From positions 744,001-808,000 of the forward strand of contig NZ_FKIF01000007.1 in assembly GCF_900078705.1 (NCBI RefSeq): 64,000 nucleotides of DNA, in the 5' to 3' direction. Below, in pieces: positions 10,601 through 19,378 of the stretch. This DNA comes from Bordetella ansorpii. Lineage in GTDB: Bacteria > Pseudomonadota > Gammaproteobacteria > Burkholderiales > Burkholderiaceae_B. The notes under the pieces were generated by a model. That model was not told the DNA's origin. It searched no databases and saw only the letters and a program-made list of their open reading frames with translations. A program made the position numbers and the translations under genes. Numbering within the stretch: the stretch's first letter is position 1; each line of letters begins with the position of its first letter.

Positions 10601-10842
10601 CGTCCGAGGATCGTGGGCGCCTGGGCCCGGGACCGGCCTGATCGCGGCCACGAAGCGGCGTTTTCCGGGATTGCGGGCGCCGAACGCCCGCTGGAACCCA
10701 GCGCCAAGGGGGAAGGAAGAGATGCCCTGGAAACGAGGGGCGTGAAAACCGTGGGGGATCGGGCCAGGTTCAGGGCTATGTCAGCCCTGCGGATTTAGAC
10801 TGAACGCTCAGATCACGGTCTTGCATGACTGCTTCGGGCAAA
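10601..10842. other. Non-coding spacer with an inverted repeat
   Basis: No credible gene lies between the terminator at 10600 and the candidate RNA. The only structure seen is CAGGGCT-ATGTC-AGCCCTG at 10771-10789, a perfect 7-bp inverted repeat without a T tract, which could be an operator. Confidence 0.5.
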
Positions 10843-10971
10843 CGATCCCCTGCACGAGGCAGGCAGGGCCATACTCTGACACCGATACCGCATCCCCCGC
10901 GAGCCTTTCTTGATGCGGTATTGTGTGCCCCGTACGGCCCGACACGATGTGTCGGGCCCTTTTTTTTGCCT
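10843..10971 (+). ncRNA. Candidate small RNA with two stem-loops
   Basis: The segment has a 10-bp perfect stem (ATACCGCATC / GATGCGGTAT, about 10885-10923) enclosing a C-rich 18-nt loop. About 16 nt later comes a strong terminator hairpin (GGCCCGACAC-GAT-GTGTCGGGCC) followed by eight T. The terminator points along the plus strand, yet no plus-strand gene lies between it and the transporter terminator at 10600, so it must end an untranslated transcript. The 5' end is uncertain; a weak -10-like CATACT occurs near 10869. It matches no RNA family I recognise. Confidence 0.5.
10936..10969 (+). terminator. Strong plus-strand terminator of the candidate sRNA
   Basis: A 10-bp GC-rich perfect stem with a 3-nt loop is followed by a long T run. 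On the minus strand there is no T tract, so it does not serve the small membrane-protein gene that ends at 10982. Confidence 0.85.
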
Positions 10972-10981
10972 GCCGCTCGTT

Positions 10982-11200
10982 TCAGCGGCGCATGCCCGCG
11001 CCAACCGCCAGCACGCCCACCACGATGGCGGCGATGCCGGCCCAGCCGGGAATCGGCACCGACTTCTCGGTCTCGGCCGTTGCCTTGACGGAACCGACTT
11101 GCAGCACGGTCTCTTCCGAGGTGTAGTTGAAGCCTTTGTAGGCCAGTGCTGCGATCCCCAGCACGATCAGCACGGCACCCACGATGGACACTGGTTTCAT
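10982..11200 (-). CDS. Small two-helix membrane protein (DUF3185-like)
   Basis: This 72-residue protein has two hydrophobic helices (about 4-22 and 51-68) joined by a polar loop rich in T, E and K. It ends MRR. Length and layout fit the DUF3185 family of unknown function. GGAGAAAG stands just upstream of the ATG. It is a single gene divergent from rdgC. No role can be stated. Confidence 0.75.
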   Translation of the reverse strand: MKPVSIVGAVLIVLGIAALAYKGFNYTSEETVLQVGSVKATAETEKSVPIPGWAGIAAIVVGVLAVGAGMRR

Positions 11201-11352
11201 GGGCTTTCTCCTTCATGGAGTTGATGGTGAAGCGGACAGTACCGGATCATCCGTCCCCTGTCCGTCACAGATCGTGTCTCTCGCAACGGCGCGGAAACAG
11301 ACACGCCCCGGTCCGCCGCCTCGTATAGAATCCACCCTTTTGCCCCGACGCC

Positions 11353-12252
11353 ATGTGGTTCAAGAATCTCCGGATATACCGACTCTCCTCGCCCTGGACG
11401 CTCATGGGTGAACCGCTCGAGGACGCCCTGTCCGCGCATGCCTTCAAAAGCGGCAACTCCCTCGACATGCAAAGCATGGGCTGGATTCCGCCGCGCGAGA
11501 ACGGCGGCCTGGCCCATACCGTCAACAAGCAGGTGTTGCTGAGCCTGCGCGCCGAAAAGAAGCTCCTGCCCACCACGGTGATCAACCAGGTCTCCAAGGC
11601 CCGTGCGCAGGAGATCGAGGAAAAGCAGGGCTACAAGCCCGGCCGCAAGCAGATGAAGGAAATCAAGGAGCGCGTCACCGAAGAGCTGATGCCGCGCGCC
11701 TTCAGCATCTACCGCGACACGCGCGTGTGGATCGACACGGTCAACCACTGGCTGGTGATCGACGCCGCCGCCTCGGCCAAGGCCGACGAGGTCATCGGCC
11801 TGCTGGCCAAGACCGTAGATCCGCTGCCGCTGGAAAACCTGTACGTGGCGCAATCGCCCGCCTCGGCCATGACCGGCTGGCTGGCCGACGACGAGGCCCC
11901 GGCCAACTTCACGATCGACCAGGACACCGAGCTGCGCGCCTCCGGCGAAAGCCGCGCCGCCATCCGCTACGTCAAGCACACCATCGACACGGAAGACGTG
12001 CGCCGCCACATCCAGTCGGGCAAGCAGTGCACGCGCCTGGCCATGACCTGGAACGACCGCGTGTCCTTCGTGCTGACCGAAGCGCTGGACATCAAGCGCG
12101 TCGCGCCGCTGGACGTACTGAAGGAAGGCGCCGACACCGTCATGCAGAACGACGACGAGAAGTTCGATTCCGACATGGCGCTGATGACGGGCGAACTGGC
12201 CAAGCTGATGACCGATCTGGTCGACGCCCTGGGCGGCGAGAAGCGCGACTGA
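11353..12252 (+). CDS. rdgC: Recombination-associated protein RdgC
   Basis: RdgC (299 residues) is a ring-forming DNA-binding protein that modulates RecA loading; in Neisseria it also affects pilin variation. The N-terminal [11 protein letters not shown] and the segments [17 protein letters not shown] and [15 protein letters not shown] are characteristic. Length equals the family norm (about 300). It is monocistronic and followed by a good terminator. Sharing a window with recA-recX is probably coincidental. Confidence 0.96.
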   Translation: MWFKNLRIYRLSSPWTLMGEPLEDALSAHAFKSGNSLDMQSMGWIPPRENGGLAHTVNKQVLLSLRAEKKLLPTTVINQVSKARAQEIEEKQGYKPGRKQMKEIKERVTEELMPRAFSIYRDTRVWIDTVNHWLVIDAAASAKADEVIGLLAKTVDPLPLENLYVAQSPASAMTGWLADDEAPANFTIDQDTELRASGESRAAIRYVKHTIDTEDVRRHIQSGKQCTRLAMTWNDRVSFVLTEALDIKRVAPLDVLKEGADTVMQNDDEKFDSDMALMTGELAKLMTDLVDALGGEKRD

Positions 12253-12275
12253 CGCGCGGGCAGTTCCTGCCATGC

Positions 12276-12307
12276 AAAAGGACGCCTCGTATGAAGCGTC
12301 CTTTTTT
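12276..12307 (+). terminator. rdgC terminator
   Basis: AAAAGGACGC and GCGTCCTTTT form a 10-bp stem around a 10-nt loop, followed by TTTTTT, 24 bp after the rdgC stop. Confidence 0.88.
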
Positions 12308-12405
12308 ATCTGCGAGGTTCAGGGACCGGCGACGCCCGGAAAGAGGCGTCCCCCGCTTCCGATGGGCCTTGCCTGGCCGCCCGAACCACGCCGTGGGCCG
12401 CCCGG

Positions 12406-13704
12406 TCAATCCAGGCCGTGGAACACCGAGTCGTCCGGACCGATGTGCGAAGGATGCTTCCACGTGACGTCGCGCATCGAGTGCTGCACCAGGCCTTCCA
12501 CGCCCAGCAGCACCGCGAAGATGGCCATGCGGATGGGGATGCCGTTGTCGGTCTGGCGGAAGATGGCCAGGCGCGGATCGTGGTTCAGGTCGACGCTGAG
12601 GTCGTTGGCGCCCGGGCGGCTGTCGCGCGGCAGCGGGTGCATGACGATGGTGTCGGGCGAGCAGTACGTGTCGATGATCTCGCGCGAGATCTGGAACTCG
12701 GGCGTATAGCCCTCGCCTTCCTTCTCTTCCGAGGCGAAGCGCTCTTTCTGCACGCGCGTGGCGTAGATCACGTCGGCGCCGGGCAGGCCTTCGGCCAGCG
12801 ACGCCTTCTGTTCGATCACATTGCCGTTGCGGGTCGCCTTCTCGACGATGTAGTCGGGCATTTCCAGTCCGGGCGGCGCCACCAGCGTGAACTTCACGCC
12901 CTTGTACAGCGCCAGCAGCTTGATCAGCGAGTGCACCGTACGGCCGTACTTCAGGTCGCCGACCATGGCGATGTGCGCGCCGTCCAGCAGCTTGCCCAGG
13001 CGCGAGAACTCGGTAAGGATGGTGTACAGGTCCAGCAGCGCCTGGCTGGGGTGCTCGCCGGGGCCGTCGCCGCCGTTGACCACCGGGATGTTCGTGGCCT
13101 GCGCGAATTCGGCCACCGAACCCTGGTCGGGATGGCGGATCACCATGGCGTCCACGTAGCCGCTCATCACGCGGCTGGTGTCGTAGATGGACTCGCCCTT
13201 GGCCATCGACGAGAACGTGAAACCCGTGGTGTCGCACACCGAACCGCCCAGGCGGCAGAACGCCGAACCGAAGCTGACGCGCGTACGGGTGCTGGCCTCG
13301 AAGAACAGGTTGCCCAGCACCGCGCCTTCCAGCACACGCGACACCTTCTGGCGGCGCGCGATGGGCTGCATCATGTCGGCCACGCGGAACAGGTCTTCCA
13401 CCGATTCGCGCGTGAACTGGTCGACCGACAGCAGCTGATGCTTGCCTTCGACGGCGATGCGCTCGCGCAACGGGCCGGCTTGTGCGCTTTGCGTATATTT
13501 TTCCAGCAGATCGCGGTTCTGCACGATTTCGCTGACGAAACGCTCGACCACCTCGGGCATGGCCCGGAATTCCTGCGAGCCTTCCGGCAACAGCCACGTA
13601 TCGAGCGCGCGCCGCTTGACGCCGATGCGCGCGGCGAACACGTCGCGGGTCAGGTTGAGGCGACGCATGGCGTCGCGCAGGAAAGCTTGCTGGGAGATGG
13701 ACAT
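12406..13704 (-). CDS. pyrB: Aspartate carbamoyltransferase with N-terminal HTH-like domain
   Basis: From about residue 88 to the end this is an aspartate carbamoyltransferase catalytic chain: FFEASTRTRVSFGSAF binds carbamoyl phosphate, HPLPR is the substrate loop, and the C-terminal region binds aspartate. It would form carbamoyl-aspartate in pyrimidine synthesis. The protein is 432 residues against about 310 for E. coli PyrB. Its first 65 residues look like a helix-turn-helix domain (LTRDVFAARIGVKRRALDTWLL). No pyrI or other pyr gene is adjacent. The ATG at 13704 has GAGG 6 bases upstream; the ATG at 13737 is less likely. It may be the only ATCase or a second, regulatory one. Confidence 0.9.
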   Translation of the reverse strand: MSISQQAFLRDAMRRLNLTRDVFAARIGVKRRALDTWLLPEGSQEFRAMPEVVERFVSEIVQNRDLLEKYTQSAQAGPLRERIAVEGKHQLLSVDQFTRESVEDLFRVADMMQPIARRQKVSRVLEGAVLGNLFFEASTRTRVSFGSAFCRLGGSVCDTTGFTFSSMAKGESIYDTSRVMSGYVDAMVIRHPDQGSVAEFAQATNIPVVNGGDGPGEHPSQALLDLYTILTEFSRLGKLLDGAHIAMVGDLKYGRTVHSLIKLLALYKGVKFTLVAPPGLEMPDYIVEKATRNGNVIEQKASLAEGLPGADVIYATRVQKERFASEEKEGEGYTPEFQISREIIDTYCSPDTIVMHPLPRDSRPGANDLSVDLNHDPRLAIFRQTDNGIPIRMAIFAVLLGVEGLVQHSMRDVTWKHPSHIGPDDSVFHGLD

Positions 13705-13854
13705 GGCGCGCCTCGGAGGATGGGTAACTATACGCAATGCGCATATTACGCCTGCGCCCCACGAGCGTCCATCAAAAAAGCGCTACCGCGATCCAGCTGC
13801 CGGGGCGTGTGGCGAAAATGCCTGCGCACCGCTCACCGGCCTGGCAAGCGGCGT

Positions 13855-14304
13855 TCAGATATCGCCACCTGTACGCAGGAACGGCAGCCAGGCCGGCGCC
13901 ACCACCTGCGTGTAGAACGCGCCAGCGGGCGAAGCATCGCCGCCCTCGTCCACGGGCATGTCTTCGGTAAGGGAAGTCCAGCAGCCCAGTCCGAAGCCGG
14001 CCAGCGCCAGCAGGTAGGCCGCCAGGGCCAGCGCCAGCGCGATCCTGCAACGCAGGGACACGCGGCCATCGGCACGGCGGCGAACCCAGCCCAGGTGCGC
14101 CAGGAGCGCCAGCACGGCAGCCAGGCCGGTGGCCAGCAGGCCGATCAGGAACCACGCCAGCGGCACCTGCAGATCATCGGGCGGGGCGACGTCGCCGCCC
14201 ACGATGCCCAGCGAGAAGCACGCCAGGGCCAGCGCGGCCACGCCGTTCAGCCAGCCGGCCATGCGGATCGCCGCGCCGAACAGCGCGTAGGGAGCGCCAC
14301 GCAT
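13855..14304 (-). CDS. Hypothetical membrane protein, about four helices
   Basis: This protein of 149 residues has hydrophobic helices near 13-35, 47-70 and 86-107 and a hydrophilic tail (residues 113-149) ending FLRTGGDI. I do not recognise the family. It starts 6 bp after the lipoprotein gene at 14311-14736, so the two probably form an operon. A role in the cell envelope is a guess from context only. Confidence 0.7.
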   Translation of the reverse strand: MRGAPYALFGAAIRMAGWLNGVAALALACFSLGIVGGDVAPPDDLQVPLAWFLIGLLATGLAAVLALLAHLGWVRRRADGRVSLRCRIALALALAAYLLALAGFGLGCWTSLTEDMPVDEGGDASPAGAFYTQVVAPAWLPFLRTGGDI

Positions 14305-14310
14305 ACGGTC

Positions 14311-14736
14311 TTACTCCATCGCCCTGCAGACGGGCGTGGCGGTTTCGATGGAGCGCCGCGCGGCGGCCAGCTCTTCCTTGTCCCAGGGCGCCTCGCCCAG
14401 CACGCGCACGGTTACCTTGGCCTTGGACGGACCGTCCATCGCGGCGGTCAGTACCTCGAGGATGCGCAGCGGTTCGCTTTTCTTGAACACCTGGACGGTG
14501 TTGGGCGCGTCGCGCACGCCCAGCGCACGCGTGGACTGGTACACGGCGCCGAACCGGTGCGCACGGTTTTCGTGGCAGACGCGCACGTACTCGCCGGCGC
14601 GCCGGTAGGCGGCCTGGTAGTCGGCTGCCACACTGAAAGTTTCGGACACGCCGGGCTGCTCGGTCAGCCCGGTATTGGCGCAACCGCCAAGTACACCGGC
14701 TGCCGCCACGATACCGATCCAGAGAAATTTGCGCAT
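14311..14736 (-). CDS. Hypothetical lipoprotein
   Basis: This protein of 141 residues has a lipoprotein signal: MRKFLWIGIVAAAGVLGGC with the lipobox cysteine at 19. The mature part is polar, with two further cysteines (in VRVCHENRAH and near the end in PVCRAME) that might pair. The ATG at 14736 is preceded by AGGAAA; an upstream in-frame ATG at 14820 would bury the signal peptide. Family unknown. It is likely co-transcribed with the membrane protein downstream. Confidence 0.75.
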   Translation of the reverse strand: MRKFLWIGIVAAAGVLGGCANTGLTEQPGVSETFSVAADYQAAYRRAGEYVRVCHENRAHRFGAVYQSTRALGVRDAPNTVQVFKKSEPLRILEVLTAAMDGPSKAKVTVRVLGEAPWDKEELAAARRSIETATPVCRAME

Positions 14737-14784
14737 TGCTTTTCCTGCCTGCACCACAATTGCCGAATTATGCATCACGCGCCA

Positions 14785-14817
14785 AAGACAAGGGCCGCGG
14801 CAGGACGCTCGCGGCCC
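14785..14817 (-). terminator. Probable terminator of the entericidin gene
   Basis: GGGCCGCG and CGCGGCCC pair in an 8-bp stem, and on the minus strand TTGTCTTT follows. It lies about 30 bp past the entericidin stop. Confidence 0.5.
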
Positions 14818-14847
14818 CAAAACGGCGGCGCTGTCGCGCGCCGGCGA

Positions 14848-14985
14848 CTACTTGTTACGCTCGGCGGAATTCTGGATGGCCTGGCCACCCTTTTCGATGT
14901 CCTTGCCCGCGCCGGCCATGGTGTTGCAACCTGCCGTCAAAACCGTCATCACGAGCAGTGCAACCATCAGGGCTTTATTCTTCAT
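14848..14985 (-). CDS. ecnB: Entericidin A/B family small lipoprotein
   Basis: This 45-residue lipoprotein begins MKNKALMVALLVMTVLTAGC (lipobox cysteine at 20) and continues NTMAGAGKDIEKGGQAIQNSAERNK, the standard entericidin pattern of a short amphipathic helix. In E. coli entericidin B is a bacteriolytic, stress-induced peptide paired with entericidin A; here only one copy is present. AAGGAA precedes the ATG. The symbol is by family resemblance. Confidence 0.88.
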   Translation of the reverse strand: MKNKALMVALLVMTVLTAGCNTMAGAGKDIEKGGQAIQNSAERNK

Positions 14986-15102
14986 GGCTATTCCTTGCTG
15001 AAAAGTGGGTGTCTGGCAGGCCGCTGGACGCGCTGCACCTGCACCGCGCCCCATGCGTGTGACTGCCCGCCTATCATACGCGCAGCCAGGCCTCGTGGCG
15101 CG

Positions 15103-15429
15103 TCATTGCACCTGCGACAACGGCCCCTGCCAGGGCGCGGCGTCGGGATGGAAACGCGTCTCCTGGAACGCCGCCTGCGAGGCACTCAGCAGGCCCTCAT
15201 CAACCACCTGCCCCAAGGCGCGCCGGCACAGGGTTTCCATGTCGTCGGGCAGCGACTGGAAGACGCTGTCCGAGATGCGCAGCCGCAGCATGGCGGCCTC
15301 GGGCGCGCCCTGCCTGCCGATGTGGATATGCGCGGGAAATCCGTGCGGACGCCACACGCCGATCTGATAGCAGCCCTGCTCGCCCAGGTCGGCAATGTAG
15401 CCGGGATGGTTGTATTTGGCAGTACCCAT
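15103..15429 (-). CDS. Hypothetical protein, 108 aa
   Basis: A strong ribosome binding site (GGAGGAGGG, about 5 bases before the ATG at 15429) supports this start over upstream in-frame codons. The protein is soluble, with MGTAKYNHPGYIADLG at its N-terminus, an HIHIGRQG stretch and a helical C-terminal half. I do not recognise the family, and the neighbours give no clue to function. Confidence 0.7.
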   Translation of the reverse strand: MGTAKYNHPGYIADLGEQGCYQIGVWRPHGFPAHIHIGRQGAPEAAMLRLRISDSVFQSLPDDMETLCRRALGQVVDEGLLSASQAAFQETRFHPDAAPWQGPLSQVQ

Positions 15430-15683
15430 GCAGCCCTCCTCCGGTTGGTCCAGGCACGCCGCCCGTGCGGCGCGGACGGCCCATCGTATCGCAGGCCGGG
15501 CCTGGGCGGGCGTGTGCCGGGGGCAGGGAAAACGCCAAACCGGAGGGCGCGCCGCCCGCTGGACGGCCATCCCGCTGCGCCCGCCATGCCGCCCATGGGC
15601 GGCACCACGGCCGCGCCACCGCCGCGTCCCGGCCCAGGCAACCCGGAAAACGGGCCGCCAACGGCAAAACCCGCGCCGGAAAG
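15430..15683. other. Spacer without recognisable features
   Basis: No plausible gene, promoter or repeat is seen between the 108-residue ORF and the terminator of tRNA-fMet; the sequence is very GC-rich. Confidence 0.5.
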
Positions 15684-15688
15684 CAAGA

Positions 15689-15718
15689 AAGCCCTGATTT
15701 CGTTGGAAATCAGGGCTT
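15689..15718 (-). terminator. Terminator downstream of tRNA-fMet
   Basis: AAGCCCTGATTTC and GAAATCAGGGCTT form a perfect 13-bp stem with a 4-nt loop. On the minus strand it runs into TTTCTTG. It lies 36 bp past the tRNA 3' end. Confidence 0.75.
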
Positions 15719-15742
15719 CAACCAGAGCTTTAACCAGGGCTT
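15707..15742. repeat. Three 12-bp tandem repeats between tRNA-fMet and its terminator
   Basis: The units are AAATCAGGGCTT (15707), CAACCAGAGCTT (15719) and TAACCAGGGCTT (15731), differing at a few positions. The first forms one arm of the terminator stem, so the repeat looks like iterated copies of half a terminator. Confidence 0.75.
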
Positions 15743-15754
15743 TCTTGACTTGTT

Positions 15755-16182
<428 letters not shown>

Positions 16183-16234
16183 TGCGTTGCTCCAGAAGCG
16201 TTTCGATGGAGACAGCGTACGGGTGCCCAGCCCT

Positions 16235-16330
16235 GCGCAACAGGCACACGCCAGGTGTTTCTGTAGCGCAACAGCCCCGAAACCCAACCTCTGTTATGGT
16301 GGCTTTTCGACCGATCTGTGCCTGTTGCGC
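16235..16330. promoter_or_regulatory. Candidate MocR operator: GCGCAACAGGC repeats
   Basis: GCGCAACAGGC occurs at 16235-16245 and exactly inverted at 16320-16330. A 9-bp copy, GCGCAACAG, lies at 16266-16274, 31 bp after the first. They fill the divergent region between the DUF2917-like gene and the MocR gene. MocR-type regulators usually bind such direct plus inverted repeats. Confidence 0.6.
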
Positions 16331-16357
16331 TTCCGGCCGCGCAGGCATCCTGCACGC

Positions 16358-17815
16358 ATGGACACCGAGCTTCTCTATCAGCGCGTCGCCGCGCACTACC
16401 GCCGCGCCATCGATACCGGCGTGCTGGCGCCGGGCGACCGCCTGCCCTCCGTACGCACCCTGATGCAGTCGCACCAGGTCAGCCTGTCGACCGCGGTGCA
16501 GGCCTGCCGGCGCCTGGAGGAAGAAGGCCTGGTCGAGGCGCGCCCGCGCTCGGGCTATTTCGTCCTGCGGCCGCGCCGGCCGGTGCTGGCGCCCATCGCC
16601 GAACCCGAAGTGCTGCGCACGCCCGATCCCGCGCAATACGTCGGCATCCACGACCGCGTGTCCGCCTTCATCGCCAAGTGCGAATCGCAGGGGTCCGGGG
16701 CCAACTTCGCGCTGGCGGCGCCGCCGGCCGAATTCCTGCCGGTCGAGCCGCTGAAGCAGGCCATGATGCGCGCGTTGCGCCGCCATCCCGAGATGCTGTG
16801 CAGCCGCGTGCCGCCCCAGGGCCATCCCGCGCTGCGCACGGTGCTGGCCCGGCGCGCGCTCGAATTTGGCGTGCAGGCCCGCGCCGACGACGTGATCGTC
16901 ACGCACGGCTGTATCGAAGCGCTCAATCTGGCGTTGCGCGCGGTGGCGCAACCGGGCGACGTGATCGCGGTGGAATCCCCCACCTACTTCGGGTTGCTGC
17001 AAGTGTTGGAAAGCCTGGGGATGCGCGCGCTGGAGATTCCCACGCGTGCGCAGCACGGCCTGTCCGTGGATGCGCTGGAACTGGCGCTGCAGGCCTACCC
17101 CGACATCCGTGCCGTGGTCTCGATTCCCAATCATCACAATCCGCTGGGCTGCGTGATGCCGGATGCGGAAAAGGCGCGCCTGGTGGCCTTGTGCGAGCAG
17201 CGCGGCGTGCCGCTGATCGAGGACGACACCTACGGCGCCCTGGGCGATCACGGCGCGCCGACCGCGCTCAAGGCCTGGGACCGCACCGGCAACGTCATCT
17301 ACTGCGCCTCGATGCACAAGACGCTGGCCCCCGGCATGCGGCTGGGCTGGATGCTGGGCGGACGCTGGCGCCGCCGCATCGACATGCTGAAGTACGCGCA
17401 AAGCCGCCCCAACGAACCGCTGGGCCAGGTGGCGGCCGCCGACGTGATGAGCTCGAAGTCCTTCGACCGGCACCTGGCGCGCCTGCGCACCCGCCTGCGC
17501 GCGCAGCGCGAAGAGATGGCCGATGCCATCGCCCGCTACTTCCCGCCGGGTACGCGCCTGAACACGCCCACGGGCGGCATGCTGCTGTGGGTCGAGCTGC
17601 CCGCCGGCACTTCGGGCACCGCCGTGTTCGAACGCGCCTTGCGCGACGGCGTGCGCGTGGCGCCGGGCGCCATCTTCTCGAACTCGGACCGGTACGAGCA
17701 CTTCCTGCGCGTCAGTTTCGGCGAAGCCTGCACGCCAGCGACGATCCGCGCGCTGCGCCTGCTGGCCGACGCGGTCGAGGCGGAGGTGCCCCGGACGGCT
17801 CGCGCCGCAGCCTGA
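16358..17815 (+). CDS. MocR-type GntR regulator with aminotransferase domain
   Basis: This protein has 485 residues: an N-terminal GntR winged helix (about 1-75, GDRLPSVRTLMQSHQVSLSTAVQACRRLEEEGLV) fused to a fold-type I aminotransferase domain (about 110-480). The PLP-binding lysine is Lys321 in SMHKTLAPGMRLGW, and SIPNHHNPLGC and IEDDTYGALG are also recognisable. Such proteins are PLP-dependent transcription factors (PdxR, GabR, TauR types) rather than enzymes. The effector and targets are unknown; the divergent neighbour and the repeats upstream suggest local control and autoregulation. Confidence 0.9.
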   Translation: MDTELLYQRVAAHYRRAIDTGVLAPGDRLPSVRTLMQSHQVSLSTAVQACRRLEEEGLVEARPRSGYFVLRPRRPVLAPIAEPEVLRTPDPAQYVGIHDRVSAFIAKCESQGSGANFALAAPPAEFLPVEPLKQAMMRALRRHPEMLCSRVPPQGHPALRTVLARRALEFGVQARADDVIVTHGCIEALNLALRAVAQPGDVIAVESPTYFGLLQVLESLGMRALEIPTRAQHGLSVDALELALQAYPDIRAVVSIPNHHNPLGCVMPDAEKARLVALCEQRGVPLIEDDTYGALGDHGAPTALKAWDRTGNVIYCASMHKTLAPGMRLGWMLGGRWRRRIDMLKYAQSRPNEPLGQVAAADVMSSKSFDRHLARLRTRLRAQREEMADAIARYFPPGTRLNTPTGGMLLWVELPAGTSGTAVFERALRDGVRVAPGAIFSNSDRYEHFLRVSFGEACTPATIRALRLLADAVEAEVPRTARAAA

Positions 17816-17930
17816 ACGCGCCCGGACTGAGCACGTTTCCCAAGCCCTTGAACGGAAAGCGCTTTTCCATTCTGTCAGAACACTATCCCAAGACTTGTCC
17901 ACAGAAGCTGTGGGCAAGTCGGCCTGCGTG

Positions 17931-18176
17931 CTACTTCAACGCGGACAGCACCGTCTCGCGCACGGCTTCATAGCCGGCCACGTACTGCGGGTTCTCGGAG
18001 CGCGCCAGCAGGCTGGCGTACTGCTGCTCCAGTTGCGCCTCGATGGCCTCGCCCAGGTTGGGCGACGCCTTGGCCAGGTGCAGCAGGGCGCCCAGCGTGG
18101 CGTTCAGCGCCTCGATGCGGCCGCCCTGATGGGAAATGGTGTGGACGATGACGGCAATCTGTTCTTGCAATTCCAT
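17931..18176 (-). CDS. Hypothetical protein, 81 aa
   Basis: This small soluble, mostly helical protein (MELQEQIAVIVHTISHQGGR...) has no cysteines, signal or membrane segment. GAGG lies 5 bases before the ATG at 18176. It converges with the MocR gene across a 115-bp spacer containing a 13-bp hairpin (17892-17920). Family not recognised. Confidence 0.65.
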   Translation of the reverse strand: MELQEQIAVIVHTISHQGGRIEALNATLGALLHLAKASPNLGEAIEAQLEQQYASLLARSENPQYVAGYEAVRETVLSALK

Positions 18177-18287
18177 GATGACCTCGCGTGCAGGGTTCGG
18201 CCCGGATGCTAGCACGCAGCCGCGCCACCCCGGCGGCCCTGCCGCCGCTCACGTTAAACTGTGGGCTTCCCTCATCGGATCGATCTC

Positions 18288-18611
18288 GTGAAGCCCTTGC
18301 GCCACCTGCCCCTGCTGTCCTGCCTGCTGCTGCTCAGCGCGTGTTCCAGCATCAGCGAAGTCACGCCCGCCGGCAAAGACCAGTACCGCGTGTCGTACAA
18401 CGCCGGCATGCGCGCCATGACCTGGGTCGAACTGAAGAACGCCACGCGGGACCGCGCCAAGGCCTATTGCGAGACGAAGGGACAACGCATGGTGCGCCCG
18501 GCAGTCACCTCCAACCACGCCACCGGCCTGATGCCCAAAGAGGCCATCGTCACCTTCAGTTGCGAAGCCCTGCCCGAACCCGGCGCGCCTGCCGGCAAGG
18601 CGGCCTCGTAA
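18288..18611 (+). CDS. Hypothetical lipoprotein
   Basis: This 107-residue protein starts at a GTG. The signal MKPLRHLPLLSCLLLLSAC has a lipobox cysteine at 19. The mature domain contains YRVSYNAGMRAMTWVELKNATRDRAKAYC, with two further cysteines. Pattern and size recall small periplasmic-facing lipoproteins of betaproteobacteria without known function. The upstream in-frame GTG at 18261 would put charged residues before the signal, so 18288 is preferred. Confidence 0.65.
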   Translation: MKPLRHLPLLSCLLLLSACSSISEVTPAGKDQYRVSYNAGMRAMTWVELKNATRDRAKAYCETKGQRMVRPAVTSNHATGLMPKEAIVTFSCEALPEPGAPAGKAAS

Positions 18612-19378
18612 CGCGGCACGCCGCACAGGGGCGGCCGGCTCAGCCCCGCACCCAATCCCGCAAGTCTTCCGCCACCGGCACCGAGGCCAGCACCAGCAGC
18701 AGGGCCGCCAGCGGCAGCGTGGCCGCAAAGCCGATGTGCGCGAATCCCAGCGCTCCCACCACGCCGCCGCCGAAGAACAACGCGATCAGCATGCTCAGGG
18801 TCCAGAGCTTTTCGCGGTTGGCGCGCACCGCGGGCGTCATCTCGTCCGACGCGGATATGTTCCAGTACACCAGCTTGCCCAGTTCGATACCCACGTCGGT
18901 GACCATCCCCGTGACGTGCGTGGTGCGGATCTCGGCGCGCGACACCTTCGTCACCATCGCGTTCTGCAGGCCCATGATGAAGCACAGCAGCATCACGGTC
19001 GCCGGCACGAACAGCCAGCGCAACTGGCCCAGGTGCCCGCCCAGCAACCCGAAGCCCATCAGCAGGCCCGCCTCGATCATCAGGGGCAGCGCATATTCGC
19101 TGCGCAGGTGCGCGCGGCGCGCCAGGTTGATGATGATGGCGGAACTGGCTGCCCCCAGGACGAACGACAGCAGCGCCGCCAGGCCTTGCAGGAACAGGAC
19201 AGTCCAGCCCAGCACGATGTGGTCCGCCATGGCCGAGACGATGCCGGACATGTGCGAGGTGTATTGCTGCACGGCCAGGAAGCCGCCCGCATTGGCGGCC
19301 CCGGCCACGAAGGTCAGGTAGCATGACCTGCCCCCTTTTGCCGTGCCATTCATAACGAGGAAGTCCGGGGTTGCAAGA

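Noticed and set aside
17892-17920. Hairpin with TTGTCCACA, resembling a DnaA box or an origin element
   Set aside because: Only one box-like sequence, in a 13-bp stem between convergent genes; no cluster, AT-rich region or dnaA/dnaN nearby. A simple stem-loop is enough.
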